This document shows, in pieces, positions 13,216-22,000 of a DNA stretch of 22,435 nt. A program made the translations under genes and the position numbers. Every line of letters begins with the position of its first letter. Within the stretch, counting starts at the first letter, position 1. The notes under the pieces were generated by a model, which ran no database searches, was not told where the DNA came from, and worked only from the letters and a program-made list of their open reading frames with translations. This DNA is from a virus, in IMG/VR virus record IMGVR_UViG_3300037245_000403, positions 1 to 22,435 of that record; one strand, 5' to 3'.

Positions 13216-13562
13216 TACCATACGCTTCATATGACTTTTTTACTAACGTAGACGCAACGACTAATCAAACAAGTTCTGTATTTACTGTTGATTGTGGGCA
13301 AGATATGCGTTTCTTGATTCAGTTTGTAAAGACTGGTACAGATGGGAGTCCAAGGATATACATTGAAGAAAGCATTGACGGCACAGTATGGACAAGTATG
13401 TTGAACCCTACTAACTGTGAGAGTTACTTTGATATAACAAGCAACCCACAAGGAATTAAAGACAATTATTTCATGGGGTTTAAAATGAGATTAAGATTAG
13501 AGCCAAACGACAACACGACAGGTACATTATCTGCAAAGATGGGATTTAAAACAAAAGTATAA
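13212..13562 (+). CDS. Beta-sandwich-like virion protein
   Basis: A 116-residue protein of mostly beta character, with the pattern MRFLIQFVKTGTDGSPRIYI followed by EESIDGTVWTSM, which resembles beta-sandwich modules of the 'xS.DG..W' type found in phage decoration and fibre proteins. It starts in an ATGA overlap with the adaptor gene. It ends at TAA 13560-13562, and the following ORF continues in the same frame with no gap, so the two may function as one unit. Function is likely structural; the exact family is not recognised. Confidence 0.6.
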   Translation: MIPYASYDFFTNVDATTNQTSSVFTVDCGQDMRFLIQFVKTGTDGSPRIYIEESIDGTVWTSMLNPTNCESYFDITSNPQGIKDNYFMGFKMRLRLEPNDNTTGTLSAKMGFKTKV

Positions 13563-13904
13563 TTGTTAGAGATAGATTTACGACAGCGCCAAATATCAGC
13601 CGAGCAACTAAGCAAGGTCTTACAAGCGGGTAACAACATAACGTTAACCGTGATTGATAGCTGTACGTTACGCATTGACGCAAGCGGCTCAGGCGGTCCA
13701 AGTACGGGCACTAAGTACCATTTAAGCAGCACAGATATAATTACTGTGTTGGATAGGTTTGAGTACTTGATTTGTGGTAACTTTATACTTGACGCAGGGG
13801 CACAAATGATAATAGACGAAGGAGGGAGATTGGCAATTATTGAGGGGCCTATCTTAAATGATGGAACGATAACAAACAACGGAGTTATAAAACTAGGAGC
13901 GTGA
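13563..13904 (+). CDS. Beta-repeat virion protein with TTG start
   Basis: A 113-residue frame that begins immediately after the previous stop, in the same frame. The only start candidate near the N-terminus is TTG at 13563; the first ATG comes about 80 codons later. The N-terminal part is helical (LRQRQISAEQLSKVLQ), then a glycine-rich SGSGGPSTG linker, then short beta-repeat units (GNFILDAGAQMIIDEGGRL, NDGTITNNGVIKLG) like those of fibre or spike proteins with small beta-solenoids. Alternatively, TAA 13560-13562 is read through and this is the C-terminal half of the preceding protein. Confidence 0.65.
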   Translation: MLEIDLRQRQISAEQLSKVLQAGNNITLTVIDSCTLRIDASGSGGPSTGTKYHLSSTDIITVLDRFEYLICGNFILDAGAQMIIDEGGRLAIIEGPILNDGTITNNGVIKLGA

Positions 13905-14539
13905 GTATATTAAGTCAAATAGCGATATCACAAGCCACGGCATTAAGCGGTGCAACTCTTGGTAGGTTTGATTTCTTTGTTGATAGCTTAGATAGCAAAT
14001 GGAAGGCTTACGATGACGCAAATGCGCTCGTAAGCAATATTGTATCCATTAACGCGTCAGGAGTACCCTATACGCTCACCGTTCCTAGCGATTGGGATGG
14101 TAGCCCATCTCAAGTGCAAAGTGCTTTAGACGAACTCGCAAGCAGAGTTAAAAGCATAGAGGGTAAAACCGACCTTATAACAATAACGGGCGCGGTTGAT
14201 CTTGATGATGTAAAGTCTAAGGCAGATAGTGCTTTGCAGTCCGGTGACAATGTTAGTGAGTTAGTAAATGATGCAGGGTATGTTACAGCATCAAGTTTAA
14301 AGCCCTCATTCAATGTAGATTTAGATAGTGGTGAGGCTACAGTAACAAGAGTATTTGCAGGAGGGCGCACAACGTTCACGGTGACTCACTCGTTAAATAC
14401 TTTAGATATTAAACCGGAGGTATTCAGGTTGTCAGATGGACAAACTATTGGTTGGAGGATAAGAAGAACAGGCGTAAACACTGTTGAAGCGCGAAGAAAT
14501 GGCAATATTGCGGATGGTGATTATAGAATGGTGATATAA
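13901..14539 (+). CDS. Fibre-like virion protein with GTG start
   Basis: A 212-residue protein that must start at a non-ATG codon: GTG 13901 overlaps the previous TGA (GTGA), and the only internal methionine is near the C-terminus. It contains tail-fibre hallmarks: QSALDELASRVKSIEGK (coiled-coil trimer-like, about residues 77-93), SALQSGDNVSELVNDAGYVT (about 112-131), a motif typical of fibre proteins, and a C-terminal beta domain (RTTFTVTHSLNT, VEARRNGNIADGDYRMVI). It is probably a receptor-binding or neck fibre component rather than a tail tip, because it lies before the tail genes. Confidence 0.7.
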   Translation: MSILSQIAISQATALSGATLGRFDFFVDSLDSKWKAYDDANALVSNIVSINASGVPYTLTVPSDWDGSPSQVQSALDELASRVKSIEGKTDLITITGAVDLDDVKSKADSALQSGDNVSELVNDAGYVTASSLKPSFNVDLDSGEATVTRVFAGGRTTFTVTHSLNTLDIKPEVFRLSDGQTIGWRIRRTGVNTVEARRNGNIADGDYRMVI

Positions 14540-15225
14540 TGGAGATACAAGACATCATACAAGGATTAACACAGGCAGATATAACCGCTATCACTTCACC
14601 AGATGAAAGGAGTTTAATAGTTAATACAACTCTTAATCAAGCAGTTATCTACGTAAACGGCACGTTTAAACAGGCTAGTTTTGTAAATACCGATGATATT
14701 CCAGAGGGTACAAATAAATTTGCTACAAGTGCCGACTTAGCTGCAATAATTGCAAACACAGCAAAGGTATCATTCCCAGAAGCGCCAAACGATGGCAAAC
14801 AGTACGCGCGAAAGGATTTAGGCTGGGATGAAATAACAGGTGGCGCGGGGTCTTCCCTTATAGCCTGTTGTCCTTTCGGAGCTAAAAGTGATAGTTTAGG
14901 AAAGTTTCTAATTGCTAACGGGAAAAGCACTGATGCTGATGATTCAAGCAAAGCCAAGACTAGATGGCCAATACCTATAGATGGTACTATAATAGGCATA
15001 GCGTATAAGACTAAGGATGGAAGTACTACAACACAAATGAAGTTACATATCGATGGAGTTGTAGAAGAGACTATTGTGTTGAGTTCAATGAATGGTAATA
15101 GTGGAGGCAGAGAGGACTTTACTGGGCCAACCGTATCTGCTGCTGATAATTATGCTGAAATAGAGTGGGATGCTGGCCAGAAACCAGGAGAATGTATAAT
15201 GTGTTTAATAATACAACCATCATGA
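14539..15225 (+). CDS. Fibre-like structural protein
   Basis: A 228-residue protein, TAATG overlap with the preceding fibre gene. It starts with a helical-beta part (SPDERSLIVNTTLNQAVIY), followed by VNTDDIPEGTNKFATSADLAAI and the 'GKQYARKDLGWDEI' segment, similar to the 'YvRk.G.W' linkers common in phage fibre proteins. The C-terminal ~110 residues form a beta-rich domain (TIIGIAYKTKDGSTTTQMKL) that ends CIMCLIIQPS. A receptor-binding or decoration role is likely given the context. It overlaps the next start by ATGA. Confidence 0.6.
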   Translation: MEIQDIIQGLTQADITAITSPDERSLIVNTTLNQAVIYVNGTFKQASFVNTDDIPEGTNKFATSADLAAIIANTAKVSFPEAPNDGKQYARKDLGWDEITGGAGSSLIACCPFGAKSDSLGKFLIANGKSTDADDSSKAKTRWPIPIDGTIIGIAYKTKDGSTTTQMKLHIDGVVEETIVLSSMNGNSGGREDFTGPTVSAADNYAEIEWDAGQKPGECIMCLIIQPS

Positions 15226-16028
15226 TAGTAGGGATTATTGAAATAGGGTCAGGCCTTGTAGCCTTAGAGGAGTTTAGAAGCGCATTAGATGAAGCAACAG
15301 CGGTTAGTGACTTTTGTAACGAATATACGCCCGTATTGAATACGTCTGATTATTTAGGTGTGAATGCTGATAGTGTTGATTTGCAAAAATCGTGGGGTTG
15401 GGATGACTCAGATTCATCTCTTAAAGAGATCACATGGATGGTTGATATCCCAGTGCTTGTAAGTTTAGACGTAAGCAGAGACTATTATCAATTCAGAGAT
15501 TACAAAAAAAATGAAATTGCCTCTATAGATTGGAATTTGTTGTCAGACAAAGACAAAGATTTAATGATAATTTTAGCATTGGACAATGCTTCAATTGATG
15601 AAGCCACTAACAACGCTAATAAGGTATCTCATTTAATGAGTACAGGACAAGCGGCAAATGTAGAAGATGCGTCATCGATGCTTGTTAATAGTTGGGCAAG
15701 TCATCATGTTAGAATGGTTGAATCTTGCAAGCAAAGAGCAGAAGCCTTGAGGATGTTTGTTGAGATAGGAACATATTTATCTAAGCAAGACGGACAAGAC
15801 TTCTTTGAGACTATCCAATTGATGTATGATGGATTCAGAGAGCAAGCGATAAGAGGATCACAGGACGGTTCAGATGTAGCTTTATTTGATTACATAGAGG
15901 GCACAACAGGCACCGTAAATGAGTTCATAAACCTCGACACAAAGGGGTACACCATGCGCAACGGTGATATTGATGCTAGCAATTTAATTATTGCGATCAT
16001 GAACATATTAAGACTTGGACAATATTGA
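15222..16028 (+). CDS. Hypothetical virion-region protein, 268 residues
   Basis: Taken from ATG 15222, which overlaps the preceding TGA (ATGA); the frame is open further left to a GTG at 15165 inside the fibre gene. The product starts MIVGIIEIGSGLVALEEFRS, has an acidic aromatic middle (WGWDDSDSSLKEITW, DYYQFRDYKKNE) and a helical second half (KQRAEALRMFVEIGTYLSK, FFETIQLMYDGFREQ). No family is recognised. It may be a structural or assembly protein of the fibre block. Confidence 0.65.
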   Translation: MIVGIIEIGSGLVALEEFRSALDEATAVSDFCNEYTPVLNTSDYLGVNADSVDLQKSWGWDDSDSSLKEITWMVDIPVLVSLDVSRDYYQFRDYKKNEIASIDWNLLSDKDKDLMIILALDNASIDEATNNANKVSHLMSTGQAANVEDASSMLVNSWASHHVRMVESCKQRAEALRMFVEIGTYLSKQDGQDFFETIQLMYDGFREQAIRGSQDGSDVALFDYIEGTTGTVNEFINLDTKGYTMRNGDIDASNLIIAIMNILRLGQY

Positions 16029-16030
16029 TT

Positions 16031-16288
16031 ATGAAAGTAGATTTCACTCCCAAAGAAGCTCTATACAATACTATTTACATAGGTCGAATTATGTGGATAG
16101 ATGATGAGCAGAAGGTTATTGAGTATGTGAAGATCATGTCAAACTCACCTATCTTGTTGGTTAACTTTACCGATGGCACAAGCACGGAGATGAACGAGAA
16201 CAAATCATATACATTTATCGTCAACAATAAACTTCATTGGAAGAAATCAAACAAGAAAAAAAATAAACCGTCAATTAGTAATATTTAA
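16031..16288 (+). CDS. Small beta-rich hypothetical protein
   Basis: An 85-residue protein from ATG 16031; an upstream in-frame TTG at 16025 would add two residues and is less likely. A small beta barrel-like pattern is visible (YIGRIMWIDDEQKVIEYVKI, LLVNFTDGTSTEM, SYTFIVNNKLHW), followed by a lysine-rich tail (KKSNKKKNK). No family is recognised. Its stop overlaps the next start (TAATG), linking it to the tail module. Confidence 0.6.
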   Translation: MKVDFTPKEALYNTIYIGRIMWIDDEQKVIEYVKIMSNSPILLVNFTDGTSTEMNENKSYTFIVNNKLHWKKSNKKKNKPSISNI

Positions 16289-16998
16289 TGCCTAGCCAGA
16301 TAACCGATATCATAGAAACATTAGTCAATCAGTTGACATTCACTGAGTTAATCAATGATTTGATTGATAACACCGATGGAACGTTTACGATTGAGGTGTG
16401 CAATACATTTCATGTACAGCCGGTTTGCTCAAAGATTGACATTGGCGGTACATTCTACAAGGTGACACAAGTTGTCAACAATACATCTATAACATTTACT
16501 GCAAGCGTTGCGCCTGTTGGGACTACATTTAGCATTGAAGGGCCGAAGTACTTTCACGGCACACGCATTGCAATCAATAACGAATTGACAAAGATCACCC
16601 AAGGGTCCGAGAAGATGCCTATGGTGTTTGTGTGGGAGGTGATAAGGGAGATCTTTAACCTTGATGAGGAAGACAGGATCGAGAGGACAAGCGATTTACG
16701 CATATTCTTTCTAGGCCAAAGACCACCAGGAGTGGACAAAACTGACACGCTCTACGCGGACGCAGTTGTACCGATGTGGAACTTGTCACATGAATTTGTT
16801 AAATTACTAAAGAAAAATGTGCAGATAGGCGAGCTTGATGGGAATTTCACGCTTGTTAATTTTGCAAAATTTGGCGTTGAAGGCGTAAACGGTGCTACTG
16901 ATTCATTCTTTAATGAGGAGCTAGGAGGTACTGAATTACGCATTGATTTGCCAATACTAAAAAAATTCACTTGCGAGGGTGCTTGTGATGTTAATTAA
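16288..16998 (+). CDS. Probable tail completion/connector protein
   Basis: A 236-residue protein directly before the probable major tail protein. The N-terminal half is beta-rich (IDIGGTFYKVTQVVNNTSITF, a small barrel-like region with VGTTFSIEGPKYFHG), and the second half contains KMPMVFVWEVIREIFN and RIFFLGQRPPGVDKTD, then helical and beta segments. In siphophages the gene before the tail tube usually encodes the tail terminator or completion protein, which is my tentative assignment from position only. Confidence 0.5.
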   Translation: MPSQITDIIETLVNQLTFTELINDLIDNTDGTFTIEVCNTFHVQPVCSKIDIGGTFYKVTQVVNNTSITFTASVAPVGTTFSIEGPKYFHGTRIAINNELTKITQGSEKMPMVFVWEVIREIFNLDEEDRIERTSDLRIFFLGQRPPGVDKTDTLYADAVVPMWNLSHEFVKLLKKNVQIGELDGNFTLVNFAKFGVEGVNGATDSFFNEELGGTELRIDLPILKKFTCEGACDVN

Positions 16999-17023
16999 AT
17001 TTTGAACAATAAACAATAAAACT

Positions 17024-17932
17024 ATGTCAGCATGTAACTGCGATATAACATTAAGTAACACGGGCACTCCAAGCTGCGTTCCAATTATGGGCGTAGGTGT
17101 TAAGCCTATCCTAGTCCCACTTATTGCGGACGATGGAACCGAAAATGTTATAACTATTGCCTCATACACTGGTACTCAAGTAGAGTGGGATGCAAGAACA
17201 GAAAACACCGATAGATCAAAGAGATACTATCCACTACCTGAATTTAAAAACGTTGAGGATGTAAAAGGTGACACAATCTTTGAATCATTCAATGATACAA
17301 GTAATCTATTTGTACAAGAAGGTACAAGGACTTACACTGGGATATTACCAAACCAAGCGCCAACATTGTTGGATAACTTGAAAGCAATCAAATGCACTAA
17401 GTTTGGAATGTTTATCATTGATGATCAAGGTAACTTGATTGGTAACATTTCAAGCGATGGATTAAGCTTAAAGCCTGTACCGGTTGATAATAATACATGG
17501 AATCCAATATTAATCAAGTCAACAGACACAACAGTTCAAAAAATCCAATTGTCTTTTGAGTTTTCAAGACTTACTAAAGATGAGGACTTGAGAATCATAA
17601 AAGCTGATGACTCTGAAATTTCATTACTTGGCCTTGATGGTCTTGTTGATCTTGGAGCAAGTTTTGCGACTATCACAGCAACGGGCGCATTTGCAACAGT
17701 TAGCTATGATCGTGGTGAAGCTGCAAAGGTAGCGTTTACAGGTGTTGTTTTTGGCGAATGGACGTTATTCAATGCAGATACACAATTAGCTGTAACTGTT
17801 ACTTCGGCTGCTGAAACCCCTGCCGGTACATATGAGCTTGTGTACGTAGCTCAAACGGCTGGTGATGTATTGCAATTATCCTTGATAAAAGACGGATTCG
17901 AGTTATTCAAAGCTGAATATATTGCTGTTTAA
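17024..17932 (+). CDS. Probable major tail protein with C-terminal Ig-like domain
   Basis: A 302-residue beta-rich protein. The first ~210 residues look like a tail-tube domain (LSNTGTPSCVPIMGVGVKPI, KFGMFIIDDQGNLIG, IQLSFEFSR), and the last ~85 residues, rich in A, T, V and G (FATITATGAFATVSYDRG, GTYELVYVAQTAGDVLQLSL), resemble an Ig-like surface domain, as often appended to tail tube proteins. Position between a probable tail terminator and the tape measure genes supports the call. It is followed by a perfect hairpin (17969-17998) inside the next gene, which fits a highly expressed gene. Confidence 0.7.
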   Translation: MSACNCDITLSNTGTPSCVPIMGVGVKPILVPLIADDGTENVITIASYTGTQVEWDARTENTDRSKRYYPLPEFKNVEDVKGDTIFESFNDTSNLFVQEGTRTYTGILPNQAPTLLDNLKAIKCTKFGMFIIDDQGNLIGNISSDGLSLKPVPVDNNTWNPILIKSTDTTVQKIQLSFEFSRLTKDEDLRIIKADDSEISLLGLDGLVDLGASFATITATGAFATVSYDRGEAAKVAFTGVVFGEWTLFNADTQLAVTVTSAAETPAGTYELVYVAQTAGDVLQLSLIKDGFELFKAEYIAV

Positions 17933-18138
17933 TGAGTAACATTGTAAAAATTGGTAGAATTGATATCAACCTTGACGCGTTCGGAAACGCGTCAAGGTCT
18001 GATGTTGATCAAATGTATTCAACTCAAGATGAAGAATTTCGGAATGAGCTTTGGTTGCATTTGGAAAAACTAAATCCTTCCAAGGAGGAGGAGCCAATCA
18101 AGAAGAAAAAGAAAAAAACTAAAGAGGGGGAGGAATAG
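17932..18138 (+). CDS. Small charged protein after tail tube gene
   Basis: A 68-residue protein in TAATG overlap with the major tail gene. The first 50 residues include IGRIDINLDAFGNASRSD and QDEEFRNELWLHLEKLNP; the end is a run of lysines and glutamates (EEEPIKKKKKKTKEGEE). Its coding sequence contains a perfect 13 bp hairpin and its last codons form one arm of an intrinsic terminator, with the stop TAG in the loop. It takes the position of a tail assembly chaperone, but I see no classical -1 slippery heptamer in the required register. Confidence 0.65.
   Translation: MSNIVKIGRIDINLDAFGNASRSDVDQMYSTQDEEFRNELWLHLEKLNPSKEEEPIKKKKKKTKEGEE
17969..17998 (+). other. Perfect 13 bp RNA hairpin inside a coding region
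   Basis: ACCTTGACGCGTT (17969-17981) and AACGCGTCAAGGT (17986-17998) are perfectly complementary, with a CGGA loop. It begins 37 bases after the stop of the major tail gene. It is G+C-rich within an AT-rich gene, so chance is unlikely. Possible roles: protection of the tail-tube mRNA 3' end, or control of translation or transcription into the downstream genes. Confidence 0.75.
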
Positions 18139-18149
18139 CCCCCTTTTTT
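18121..18149 (+). terminator. Intrinsic terminator inside the late operon
   Basis: AAAGAGGGGG (18121-18130) pairs with CCCCCTTTTT (18139-18148), nine Watson-Crick pairs and one G-T, with loop AGGAATAG and a run of six T (18144-18149). The left arm is the 3' end of the preceding gene and its stop TAG lies in the loop. The next gene starts four bases after the T-run, so downstream expression depends on read-through or antitermination. Confidence 0.8.
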
Positions 18150-18152
18150 ATA

Positions 18153-18608
18153 ATGTTCTTTGAAGCGTTGCACGATAAAGCCCGAAGAATCAAAAGCATT
18201 AAAATCAATAAGCTTTTGAAAGAGGTGTGGAGTGATCCATTTACTCAGGACTTTATCATAAAACTTAACACAGAGGAGCAGTTATTCTTTGGTTTACGGT
18301 CTGATGGGTCGGTTTTACCACCTTACAGAAACCCGGATTACTTAAATCAAAAGAGAAGTGAAGGTGTAGCGATCACCCCGTTCATAAATTTAAAGTTATC
18401 CGGACGGTTTTATCGTACATTTGACGTAATACCAAACAGTGTCGGTTTCTTAATCGATGCAAAAACAAACCTTTACCCTGACAGCGGTGACTTTGTTGAC
18501 GTTTACGGGCTTGACATACTTGGATTGAATGAAATTAATACTTCAAAACTTGCTAGGCATCTTCAAGAGGAGCTACAAATCCGAATTAGAGCAATACTTA
18601 ACGTATAA
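18153..18608 (+). CDS. Phage structural protein before tape measure, unknown role
   Basis: A 151-residue protein containing EEQLFFGLRSDGSVLPPYRN, KSEGVAI-like (KRSEGVAITPF) and LKLSGRFYRTFDVI, in the order of a protein type I associate with Bacteroidota phage tail modules ('QL..G..SDG..L..Y, K..G, L..SG.FY..F'). Its role is not established to my knowledge. It starts right after a strong terminator and overlaps the next gene by 80 bases in another frame. Confidence 0.65.
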   Translation: MFFEALHDKARRIKSIKINKLLKEVWSDPFTQDFIIKLNTEEQLFFGLRSDGSVLPPYRNPDYLNQKRSEGVAITPFINLKLSGRFYRTFDVIPNSVGFLIDAKTNLYPDSGDFVDVYGLDILGLNEINTSKLARHLQEELQIRIRAILNV

Positions 18609-19071
18609 ATCTATTGAGGTAATGCCAATATGGAATTGGAACAAGATTCATGAAACGGGTGACCTAAAATATTTAATAATTGCAGAAAGTTACAAAGACA
18701 TTGCCGATCAGAACAACGAAGAGACGGCAGCCCTTTGGATAGACTTATATCAACAGTATATTGATGAGTTTGGAGTTAATGACAACTACAAGCGGTACAT
18801 GCAAAAGAAACAACAGTTAGCCGCAAAGATTGCTGAATACATTGCAAGCGGTGACAAATTTAAACTGAATAAGATAAACATTCTTGAGATTGACATCAAA
18901 GGGATGGTAGACGAGAAGGAGCCGCAGAAATTCGGTGAAGTAGTGGCAGGAGTAGAGAAGTTTTTTGGGTTTCAGATTGACCCAAAAGTCTTAACGGTTG
19001 AGAAGTATTATAATTATCTCAAGTATATTGAGAGCAACGTGAGAGCACATGGCCAAGCAGATAAAAAATAG
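18529..19071 (+). CDS. Helical tail-module protein upstream of tape measure
   Basis: A 180-residue mostly helical protein with a conserved-looking MPIWNWNKIHETGDLKYL segment (about residues 32-49) followed by helices (WIDLYQQYIDEFG, KRYMQKKQQLAAKIAEYIAS) and a charged C-terminus. ATG 18529 follows an in-frame TGA (18526-18528) and makes an 80-base overlap with the preceding gene; ATG 18621 (MPIWNW) would remove the overlap but would drop a plausible N-terminal helix. The position just before the tape measure gene suggests a role in tail assembly, possibly as the chaperone. The 3' end overlaps the tape measure start by 23 bases. Confidence 0.65.
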   Translation: MKLILQNLLGIFKRSYKSELEQYLTYKSIEVMPIWNWNKIHETGDLKYLIIAESYKDIADQNNEETAALWIDLYQQYIDEFGVNDNYKRYMQKKQQLAAKIAEYIASGDKFKLNKINILEIDIKGMVDEKEPQKFGEVVAGVEKFFGFQIDPKVLTVEKYYNYLKYIESNVRAHGQADKK

Positions 19072-22000
19072 TGATTTAGTACAAGGTAATTTATGGAATG
19101 ACACCATAAAAGAAACCAATGCACTTGTCACGGTGCTTGAGAAGCTTGAAAAGTCATTTAAAGACGTATCAAAAGCATCATCTGAGGCCGCAAAAAAGGC
19201 CGACCCAGGCAGCGCAAAGGGTCAAAAGGTCATAAATGAGGATTTAGAGAAGCAAAAGCGCATAAAAAGCGATCTTACAAAGATAGACAAGCAAAGAGAA
19301 GCCGCAGAAGGTAGGCTAAGGATTGCCCAAAGTAAGCAAGGGAAAGAGCTTGAGCGTACAAATCAAAGATTATTAAGACAAAAGCAGGCTAATAGATCAT
19401 TAGCAAAAGAAACAGACACTTTAAATGGTGCTTACGGTAGATCAAGCGCCAAACTTACACGTCTTACAAAAAAGTACAAAGATTTAGAGTTTCAGAACAA
19501 AGGCAACACAAGAGAGGCAAAAAGATTATTAAGACAGATCACTTTCCTTGATGCTAAATTAAAAGCCACTGATAGGACAGTTGGACAATCAGGTAGAGTT
19601 GTTGGGGAGTATGAGCGTGGTTTTAAAGGACTTACAAAGGGTATTGGGTCCGCAATAGGGCCAATGATCGGCATTGCCGCAGGAATCGCAGGTATAACCG
19701 CAGGATTAAGAGCGTCAATTAGTTTATTTAGAGAGTTCGGTCTCGCAACAGCTAAGGTTCAGGCAATTACAGGAGATACGTCTGGATCTTTAACAAAGCA
19801 GGCGGAGGCGCTTGGAATAAGCACAGCTTTTACCGCAAGCAATGTCGCTGAATTACAATTGAATTTAAGTAAGCTTGGGTTTACAACAAAACAAATTGAG
19901 GACAGTACAGAAGCAATATTAAATTTTGCGATTGCAACAGATAGCGAATTAGGTAGAGCGGCAGAAGTTACAGCAAGTACATTGAATGCGTTTAACCTTG
20001 AGGCCGCAGAAGCTGGCAGGGTGTCAGATGTTGCAGCTAAAGCGTTCAATTCTACAGCTTTGGACATAGAGAAGTTTGCAACGGCTATAGCTATAGTCGG
20101 TCCCGCAGCAAACGCGACAGGTGTAAGTCTTGAGAAGACAACAGCAATACTTGGTAAGATTGTTGATTCTGGTATTGAAGCAAGTACAGCAGGGTCAGCA
20201 CTTAGAAACGTATTTATTGATATTGCTGACAAAGGGATTACGCTAGAGGACGCATTAACTCAGATATCAACTAGTCAAAATAAACTAAGCAAAGCAAACG
20301 AACTATTTGGAAAAAGGGGTGCGGTTGTCGCTACCGTAATAGCTGACAATGTAGATGAGATTGATAAGCTCGATAAAAGTTTATTAAATGCGGCAGGTTC
20401 AGCGGGGGCCGCGTCAGCAATAATAGGTGATACTTTAGATGGTGACATTAAAAAGTTTACAAGTTCTATACAGGGGCTTATTTTAGGTAATAGCGGCCTT
20501 GCTAAATCAATAAGGGGAATAATTCAAGGGTTTACTAGGTTGATTCGGTTGTTTTCTGATACAGATAAAGCTGCAAAAAATCTTATCGATACAAATCTTG
20601 AGCAATTAGAAACATCAGAAGCAAACATTGCAAAAAATACCGAGTTAGCAGAAACATACAAAGAGCTGTCAAGTCAGGAAAATTTAACAGCGGAAGAAAC
20701 TGAGATTTTAAACGGGGTAAAAGGGGAGCTATTAAGCACATTCGATGATTCAATTGCAAAAATAAACGAAGAAACGGGGGCTATCGAGATTAATATTGAA
20801 GCTTTAGAGCAGAAGATTGCCGCAGAAGTTTTATTAAGTAGTGAAGCCGCTAAAAATCTAATTGCTGAGAAAGCAAGGTTAAGGATACAAATAGCTCTTG
20901 CTAAGAATGTTGGAAATGTCGCTAAAACTCAACTTGAAAGCAATAATTCCTTAGCTAATGGTGTGCCATTGGCTTTATTACAAATAAAAAATGCAGAAGA
21001 TTACAATCGAGTACTAGAAGAATTAAGAGACGGCAGGAAGAAGGGTGCAGACGCGGCCGCAGAAGACTTGAATATAGCAATAGAACTTGAAAAAGTATTA
21101 GGAAGATCCTCTGTTGCTGCATTCAATCTTACTAGTAATGAAATCGAATTAGAAAAAATTGAAAGTAAATTACTTGATCTTGGTATTGATTTGACCGCCG
21201 TTGCAAGATCAAGAGCGGCAGCGCAAAAAGGTTTAAATAATGAACTTACTAAAACTAAGGATTTAGAAGATAATGCGCTAAAGCAAGCAGAGCTAGATAT
21301 TGAAAAGCAATTCCAAAAAGATAAACTTCAATTATTAAAAGATGCTGATGGTGAAATAATAGAAGAGAAAAACAAAATATTCATCACAGACGTACAGAGG
21401 CAACAAGAAATAAATAAAATAAAAGAATCATTAGATGAAAATGTAAATGATTTAGAGATTGAAAGGCTTCAAAATTTAATTGAAGCAAGGGGTAAATTAA
21501 TTGAAGAGGATGATTTAAAGCAAATCAAGCTCAAACAAGAACTTCAAAAGAAGCTTACAGAAGTTGCTATTGAAGGACTTGAAGAAAGATCAGACGCAGA
21601 AATCAAAGCCTTAAAAGAACACAACAAAGAAATTGAAGCGCTAGAGGATGAGCATCAAAAAGCACTTGACGCAAAGTCAAAGCAAATCCAAGACAGCACC
21701 GTTGCAGCTATTGACGTACTAGATAAAGCTTTTGCCAAAGCTAGTGACAACCGGATAAACGAGATTGACAGAGAAATAGAAGCCTTGCAATCAAGAGAGG
21801 ACGCGTTACGCCAAGCCGCGCAAAATGGGTCCGAACTTGCAAAGGATAATCTCGCAACCAATCAAAGGCTACAAGCAGAACAGGATCGCATAAGAGAGGA
21901 GCAAGTCAAAAAAGCACAAAGGAGGGAGATATTACTTGCGGGATTTAAGGCGTACGCGCAGAATGCAGGAGATCCGGGCGCAGTTTCTAAAACGTTATCG

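Noticed and set aside
13212-15225. Diversity-generating retroelement acting on the fibre genes
   Set aside because: No reverse transcriptase gene and no template/variable repeat pair were seen in the window.
18098-18120. A-rich run near the end of the 68-residue gene as a -1 frameshift site
   Set aside because: The run of seven A after G is in the wrong register for a canonical heptamer, and the -1 frame meets a stop at once; transcriptional slippage remains possible but is unsupported.
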